DNA of 64,000 nt from assembly GCF_003473485.1 (NCBI RefSeq), contig NC_053048.1:46140255-46204254 (forward strand). The letters run 5' to 3'. The stretch is from Medicago truncatula (taxonomy: Eukaryota; Streptophyta; Magnoliopsida; Fabales; Fabaceae). Under the pieces are notes generated by a model that saw nothing but the letters and a program-made list of their open reading frames with translations, had not been told where the DNA came from and did no database searches. The stretch's first letter is position 1. Each line of letters opens with the position of its first letter. A program made the position numbers and the translations under genes. Shown here piece by piece: positions 58,439 through 64,000 of this stretch.

Positions 58439-58445
58439 AGTCAAC
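58439..58445. promoter_or_regulatory. Conserved W-box core in the upstream block of PDR copy 3
   Basis: AGTCAAC (GTTGACT inverted) within CACAAGCAGCATCTAAGAA, the same block as before copies 1 and 2. Here it lies farther (about 840 bp) from the ATG because of an extra leader copy. Confidence 0.45.
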
Positions 58446-58626
58446 TTAATTGATTATGTTTAGTACATTTTAAATTTCCAAGACAAAATCAATGATGTCA
58501 GTGCTATGTTACTACTATTATAGTGTTACAGTACTATGATGATTCATTATTTATTTGAGGTTGTTGGAAGTTAAAAAGTTAATACAAATATGTAGAGTTG
58601 GCATGTCCGTGCCAACCTTTCCTCAA

Positions 58627-58860
58627 ACTGTATGGAACATAAACATATTAACATTAGCTATGTCACTCCAACATGGAAAAATAGAAAAGGGTCATTTTGA
58701 CTGCAGAAAACAACACCAACAGAAATAAACTGAAGCAACTTTAGCAAATAGCTAAAGATTTTTAATACCATTTTCTCCAAATTTGTTGTTAGTTATTACG
58801 ACCAATTGGATTTTGACTAGTGCGGAGGTAGTTTATCAATAAACTGATAGTATTATATTA
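58627..58860 (+). pseudogene. Relic leader and first codons of another PDR gene
   Basis: From AACATATTAACATTAGCTAT to GATTTTGACTAGTG the sequence follows the 5' leader of copy 2 (44533-44712), then GGAGGTAGTTTATCAATAAA resembles the first codons (GGSSS), without an ATG, and is lost at a stop. A second complete leader follows before the real copy 3 start. Confidence 0.75.
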
Positions 58861-59079
58861 TTATAGTATTATATCATTACGATGGTTCATTATTTATTTG
58901 AGGCTGCTTTACCTTAAAGGATGTCAAAAGGAAAATAATAGTAATATGTGCAATGTATATCTAGCCGGCATGTTTATGATGGCCACCTTGTCTAAGATTA
59001 TATGGAATTTGAACATATGAACATGAGCTATATGTCCCTCCAACTTTTACGGCATTGAAAATCCAATGCATCCATGTTA

Positions 59080-59121
59080 CTCTCTCTCTCTCTCAATATA
59101 TATACATACACACACACATCA
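59080..59121. repeat. (CT)n-(TA)n-(CA)n compound microsatellite before PDR copy 3
   Basis: A CTCTCTCTCTCTC run passes into ATATATATAC and then ACACACACAC, about 170 bp upstream of the start codon. Confidence 0.9.
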
Positions 59122-59280
59122 CCATTGTTTATTTTTGTTTCACGTTCATTCAAACTCCAAAGACTACACAAAGCAACACCATAATGAAATTAAGTTAGCA
59201 AGTAGCCAGTGATTTTTTTAATATCCTTTTCTCCAAATTTGTTGTTAGTAACTCGGACTAATTGTATTTGTTGAGGTGGG

Positions 59281-62200
59281 ATGGAGGGTGGAGGTAGTTT
59301 CAGGATTGGCAATTCATCAATTTGGAGGAACAGTGATGCTGCTGAGATCTTTTCAAATTCTTTTCACCAAGAAGATGATGAAGAATCTCTTAAATGGGCT
59401 GCAATTCAGAAGCTTCCTACTTTTGAACGTTTGAGGAAAGGTTTGCTTACTTCACTTCAAGGGGAAGCCACCGAGGTTGATGTTGAGAAGCTTGGGTTGC
59501 AAGAAAGAAAAGATTTACTTGAAAGACTTGTTAGACTTGCTGAAGAGGACAATGAGAAGTTTCTGCTCAAACTTAAGGATCGAATGGATAGGTTCGAATT
59601 CAAAAAAAAAATTGTTTCTCTTGTGATTTTAAAAGAGTTGTGCTGATTTCTATGCTTATCATTCTTTTCTTGTTCATTGGATGAAATCAGAGTTGGAATT
59701 GATCTTCCTACGATAGAGGTTCGATTTGAGCGTTTGAATATCAATGCAGAAGCTCGTGTAGGAAGCAGATCTTTGCCTACCTTCACTAACTTCATGGTTA
59801 ATATAGTAGAGGTAAAGTACTAAAATTTGAAAATAATACTAACTTGCTATGTGATTTTTTATATTGAAGGGGATTCTAACTAAACATTTTGGTTTATTTC
59901 TTTTACATTTTAATTTTAAAGGGCATGTTGAACTCTCTTCATGTACTTCCAAGTAGAAAACAACATCTAAATATTCTCAAGGATGTTAGTGGAATAATAA
60001 AGCCATCAAGGTATCATTAGAAATACATTTCTATTCACTGATTTCTCTAGGGACTTTTGAACCAATATAATTTAATTCAATTTTCTCTCTTTTTTCTTCA
60101 GAATGACATTGCTTTTGGGCCCTCCAAGTTCTGGAAAAACGACGCTCCTGTTGGCTTTAGCTGGAAAACTTGATCAGAAATTGAAGGTTAGAAAATTAAA
60201 AAGAAGATAAACACACCTCTTATCTATGTTTGCAATTCTATCACAAGTTTCCAATCTTAAATATATAGCTAGATTACTAATATAGTGTGACTTCATGATC
60301 AGGTTTCAGGAAAGGTGACTTATAATGGTCATGAGATGAGTGAGTTTGTACCCCAAAGAACTGCTGCTTATGTGGATCAAAATGATCTTCACATTGGAGA
60401 AATGACTGTTAGAGAAACCTTGGCCTTCTCAGCTAGAGTCCAAGGAGTTGGACCTCGTTATGGTTAGTCTACAAGATTTCTTTATGCTTATATTCATTAT
60501 TGAATACACAAGCTAAGTATTAAGGCCTTGTTTGGATAACCAGCTTAATTAATCACTTATAACATAAACGTTTATTAATGGAAGGAAAAAAAAAACACTT
60601 ATCATGTAAGTGCTCATGTATAAGCTATTTCAATAACAAAAGATAGAGAGTCAAACTGTTTTCATATAAGATGTTTTCAAAAGCTATCCTGGCGAGCTTA
60701 TTGAAATAAGCTGAAAGCAACTTATGGATATGTCATAAGTTGTTTCCATAAACTCTATCAAACAGTCTCACGAGTAATTATTCCAGTAGATAAGTTCAAA
60801 CAAGCCAGTTCAAACAAGCCCTAAATTAGAAAGTTTTGACCACGTGTAATATTGTTGACATTGTGCAGACTTGCTAGCAGAATTGTCCAGAAGAGAAAAA
60901 GATGCAAATATCAAGCCTGATCCAGATATTGATGTGTACATGAAAGTAATATCAAATTTCTTTTGTACTCAGTGGATCACTACATTACTGATAATAAAGT
61001 GGCAGTCATTTTGATTCATAATGTTCACAGGCTGTAGCAACTGAAGGCCAGAAGGAAAATTTGATAACAGATTATGTCCTAAGGGTAAAGTAATATTTAC
61101 TTTCACATCTAATGTCACCATAAATACATTTTAGTATTACGTTTTGAAGTCTCTCTTGTTTCTTTGCTATACATTTGTAGGTTTTGGGACTAGAGATATG
61201 TGCTGATACTGTTGTGGGAAATGCAATGATAAGAGCTATCTCTGGCGGACAAAAGAAACGCCTTACAACAGGTAAAACTAATCTGATTTCAATCTTAACA
61301 TGAATTGTGATTAATTAACTCAATAAATTGATTGTTATGAATCTATAAATGTAGGAGAGATGTTGGTTGGACCGACTAAAGCTTTATTCATGGATGAAAT
61401 ATCTACTGGTTTGGATAGCTCAACAACTTTTCAAATTGTGAATTCAATGAGGCAATATGTTCACATTCTCAAAGGAACCGTGGTGATCTCACTCCTGCAG
61501 CCTCCACCAGAGACTTACAATCTTTTTGACGACATTATACTACTCTCTGATAGTCACATTATTTACCAAGGTCCCCGGGAACACGTGCTTGAATTTTTCG
61601 AATCAATTGGTTTTAAATGTCCAAATAGGAAAGGAGTGGCAGATTTTTTGCAAGAAGTGTGTGTCATTGTGTCTTCTCTCATTTTTATATAAACAAAGTT
61701 TCATTTATTAATATTATATGATAGAAACTTAAGTTTTGCTATGAAAATTATTATGTTATAGGTGACATCAAGGAAAGATCAAGAGCAGTACTGGGAACAC
61801 AAAGATCGACCATATAGATTTATCACGGCTGAAGAGTTTTCTGAGGCATTTCAAACATTTCATGTCGGCAGAAGACTTGGTGATGAACTTGGTACTGAAT
61901 TTGACAAGTCTAAGAGCCACCCAGCTGCTTTGACAACAAAGAAATATGGAGTTGGAAAAATTGAACTGTTAAAAGCTTGCTCATCAAGAGAATATTTACT
62001 TATGAAGCGTAATTCATTTGTCTACATCTTCAAGCTTTGCCAAGTAAGTTTGGAAATTAGACATTTTCATTTTAACATCATGTTCCAAACGCAAGCCATC
62101 ACAATTTTGCCTTTAGTTAAAAGGCACATCGTCAGGCTGACTCTCTACATATATGTTATGAAGAACTAGTCAATATTTCCAAAATCTGTTATAATGCTTT

Positions 62201-62615
62201 TAGTTAATATTTCGTGTGGTGAATAATGAAGAACACGACAGCAATTATGGAACACAATATTCAAATCCATATTACTGATGACTTCCCTCTCGTTTTAGCT
62301 TGCTATAATGGCAATGATTGCCATGACCATCTTCCTCCGGACTGAGATGCACAGAGATTCAGTGGCTCATGGAGATATATATGTAGGTGCATTGTTCTAT
62401 GGCTGTATTGTAATCCTGTTTATTGGAGTGGCTGAACTTTCCATGGTAGTTTCAAGGCTTCCTGTTTTCTACAAGCAAAGGGGATACCTCTTTTTCCCTC
62501 CATGGGCATATGCTCTTCCTGCTTGGATCCTTAAAATTCCCTTGACTTTTGTTGAAGTGGCTGTTTGGGTAATCCTCACCTATTACGTCATTGGTTTTGA
62601 TCCATATATTGGAAG
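59281..62615 (+). CDS. PDR-type ABCG transporter, copy 3, exons 1-11 (3' part not in window or lost)
   Basis: Exons: 59281-59591, 59691-59811, 59922-60010, 60102-60186, 60303-60462, 60869-60945, 61031-61084, 61181-61271, 61355-61656, 61762-62043, 62299-62615. They give 629 codons in frame, each exon the same length as in copy 1. NBD1 is complete: Walker A GPPSSGKT, signature AISGGQKKR (Ala where copies 1 and 2 have Gly), Walker B ALFMDE. Exon 11 covers the first helices of TMD1 with [20 protein letters not shown], where copies 1 and 2 read [20 protein letters not shown]. The donor after exon 9 is GTGTGT, weaker than GTGAGT in the others. Intron 11 matches the paralogues to about 62752 and then enters a truncated copia element on the minus strand that runs to the window edge. 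Exons 12-24 may lie beyond 64000 or be deleted, so function cannot be judged. Confidence 0.9.
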
Positions 62616-62754
62616 GTATGAGTGATATGTGTTTATAAGTCCTAAGTGTACTTGTGAATTGTGCCAAGTTTGGATAAACATTTTAATTAAGCACTTATAG
62701 CATAAGCACTTATGTATAAGCTATTTTCATAATAAAAGTCAAATTGTTTTCATG

Positions 62755-64000
62755 TAAGTTATCTTTGAGATCTTATAAAGTTTCCATTGGTTTTTATTGA
62801 GTGCCTCCATTTCCAAGTTCATGGCTTGTTTCCATTTTCTGTCGGTCAATGCCTCAGATAAAGAGGTAGGTATTGTGGTAGTGTTTAGACTTGTGAGGAA
62901 GGCTTTATGGGTGGTTGATAACTGTTCAAAGCATAGGAAGTTGGATAGAGGATAGAGTGTCTTGCTGGTACAGGTTCTGATATCTTTCATTAGGGCAATT
63001 GGAAGATATAAATCTTTATAGTGTAGTGGTGGTCTTTCTTTGGATTTTGGTTTCTTATGCTTTATTAGGCTGGATTTTGGTTTCTTATGCTTTATTAGGC
63101 TGGATTCTGGTTCCTTATGTAACAATGAGTCACTAGAAAATTTAGAAATTGAATCACTAGAATTTATAGGGTCAAGTGAAGTTACATCGTGTAATGTCGG
63201 ATCGCAGAGTGACCGGCTTGCTGCCCCGTGATTGACTCACTGGACAAAGAGTCGATCCTCCACTAATTATGGTATCTTGGATATGATTAGATTCAGGAAT
63301 GAACTTTTTTCTAGTATATACCAAATTCTTTTCATATCTTACATCAACTTCAACATTTCCATCTTTTTCATAATCAACTTTGGTCTCAACATTGTTACCT
63401 CTAGTTTCAGCCTCAATTTTGGCCTGAAAGTAAGGTCGGGAAGTAGAAGAAACTCATTTCCTTACTTATAGTCTCCCCCAGAAGATGAGTTTGAACAAAG
63501 TAACTTTCTTGTTCATGGAAGGTGACATCTCAACAGACAAAATACTTATGAGATGGTGGATGATAACATATGTAACCTTTTTGAGTGGAGGAATACCCTA
63601 TAAAGACACACTTTAAGGCTCTAGGATCAAGTTTGCTTCTACCATCACTTTGGATATAGACAAACGACGTACACCCAAATATTTTATGTGTGAAATTATT
63701 AGAGGTGGGCATATAAGGATATAATGACGATAAAACTTCCATGAGTTTTGGAGTCAAGGGCATTAGAAAGTAAACGACTTATGAGATAAGATGCAGTTAA
63801 AACCGTCTCCCCCCAAAATTTCTTGGGAACCTTACTTTGGAATGACATTACTCGAGTTTGATCTCACAAATGGCCATTTTTCCTCCGAGTAACCTCATTT
63901 TGTTAAGGGGGGTGGTACAGGAAGACTCGTGAATAATAATACCCTCTTTTGACAAAAAGAATAACTTGTGATTCAAGTAATCTTTGGTATTATCAAACCT
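62755..64000 (-). mobile_element. Truncated Ty1/copia retrotransposon (integrase to start of reverse transcriptase), frameshifted
   Basis: Read on the minus strand from the right edge: integrase core fragments with frame changes (the RFDN and IIHESS region, about 64000-63880), then the integrase C-terminal part at 63763-63530 (KIFGCTSFVYIQSDGRSKLD, CVFIGYSSTQKGY). A low-complexity linker follows, then the start of the polymerase region at about 62950-62770 (SLSEALTDRKWKQAMNLEME). This order, integrase before polymerase, is that of copia elements. The polymerase ends abruptly in intron 11 of PDR copy 3, so the element is 3'-truncated there. A 30-bp repeat (GGATTTTGGTTTCTTATGC...) occurs twice and a half at 63041-63120. 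Several frameshifts make it inactive. Confidence 0.88.
63041..63120. repeat. 30-bp tandem repeat inside the copia fragment
   Basis: Units at 63041-63070 and 63071-63100 are identical and a partial third follows to 63120. On the minus strand they encode a basic ten-residue repeat (IKHKKPKSSL) in the linker between integrase and polymerase. Confidence 0.9.

Overview
The window reads as nuclear DNA of a flowering plant, most likely a Medicago-type legume. It is AT-rich, its genes have many GT-AG introns, it carries an intron-bearing elongator tRNA-Met, and it is crowded with small plant transposons (Stowaway, Tourist/PIF, hAT, Helitron, SINE, LINE and copia fragments and a long solo LTR). The legume assignment rests on my recollection of closely matching Medicago proteins; no database was searched. 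Exon boundaries were derived by hand from splice consensus, reading-frame continuity and comparison of the paralogues.

Layout. 1-979 (minus): first exons of an NRT1/PTR-family (NPF) transporter that continues off the left edge. 1.0-5.8 kb: transposon remnants, two SINE insertions with target-site duplications, and a tRNA-Met gene. 5.8-7.6 kb (plus): an LRR receptor-kinase gene reduced to ectodomain plus membrane helix. 10.2-16.3 kb (minus): a complete seven-coding-exon MYB-CC gene of the PHR1/PHL phosphate-starvation type. 17.2-22.4 kb: mobile DNA, including a hAT element with an 8-bp duplication and a Helitron 3' end next to a B3-like coding relic. 23.4-25.5 kb (minus): a decayed DOMON/cytochrome b561 gene. 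25.9-26.2 kb (minus): a small basic protein. 27.9-28.85 kb (minus): a complete four-exon gene for 60S ribosomal protein L23 (uL14) with telo-box and site II promoter motifs. 29.2-31.1 kb: non-LTR retroelement relics.

33-62.6 kb (plus): a tandem array of full-size ABCG/PDR transporter genes. Copy 1 (24 exons, 1452 aa) and copy 2 (24 exons, 1448 aa) are complete with all frames intact. Copy 3 is followed through exon 11, after which a truncated Ty1/copia element on the minus strand runs to the window edge. A relic last exon after copy 1 and a relic leader before copy 3 show that more units once existed. Copies 1 and 2 share intron insertions and derived residues that copy 3 lacks, so the order ((1,2),3) is the simplest reading.

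The most interesting signals are inside the PDR array: a duplicated exon end in copy 1 giving two splice donors 63 nt apart in a 90-nt stop-free intron; a second exon-fragment echo in intron 10; a GC-AG intron kept in copies 1 and 2; a 3.64-kb solo LTR with perfect 5-bp target duplication and its own TATA box in intron 16 of copy 2; and MITE insertions whose partial loss gives the order of events. I found no coherent new multi-gene system; the novelty is in gene-family turnover and splice-site structure.
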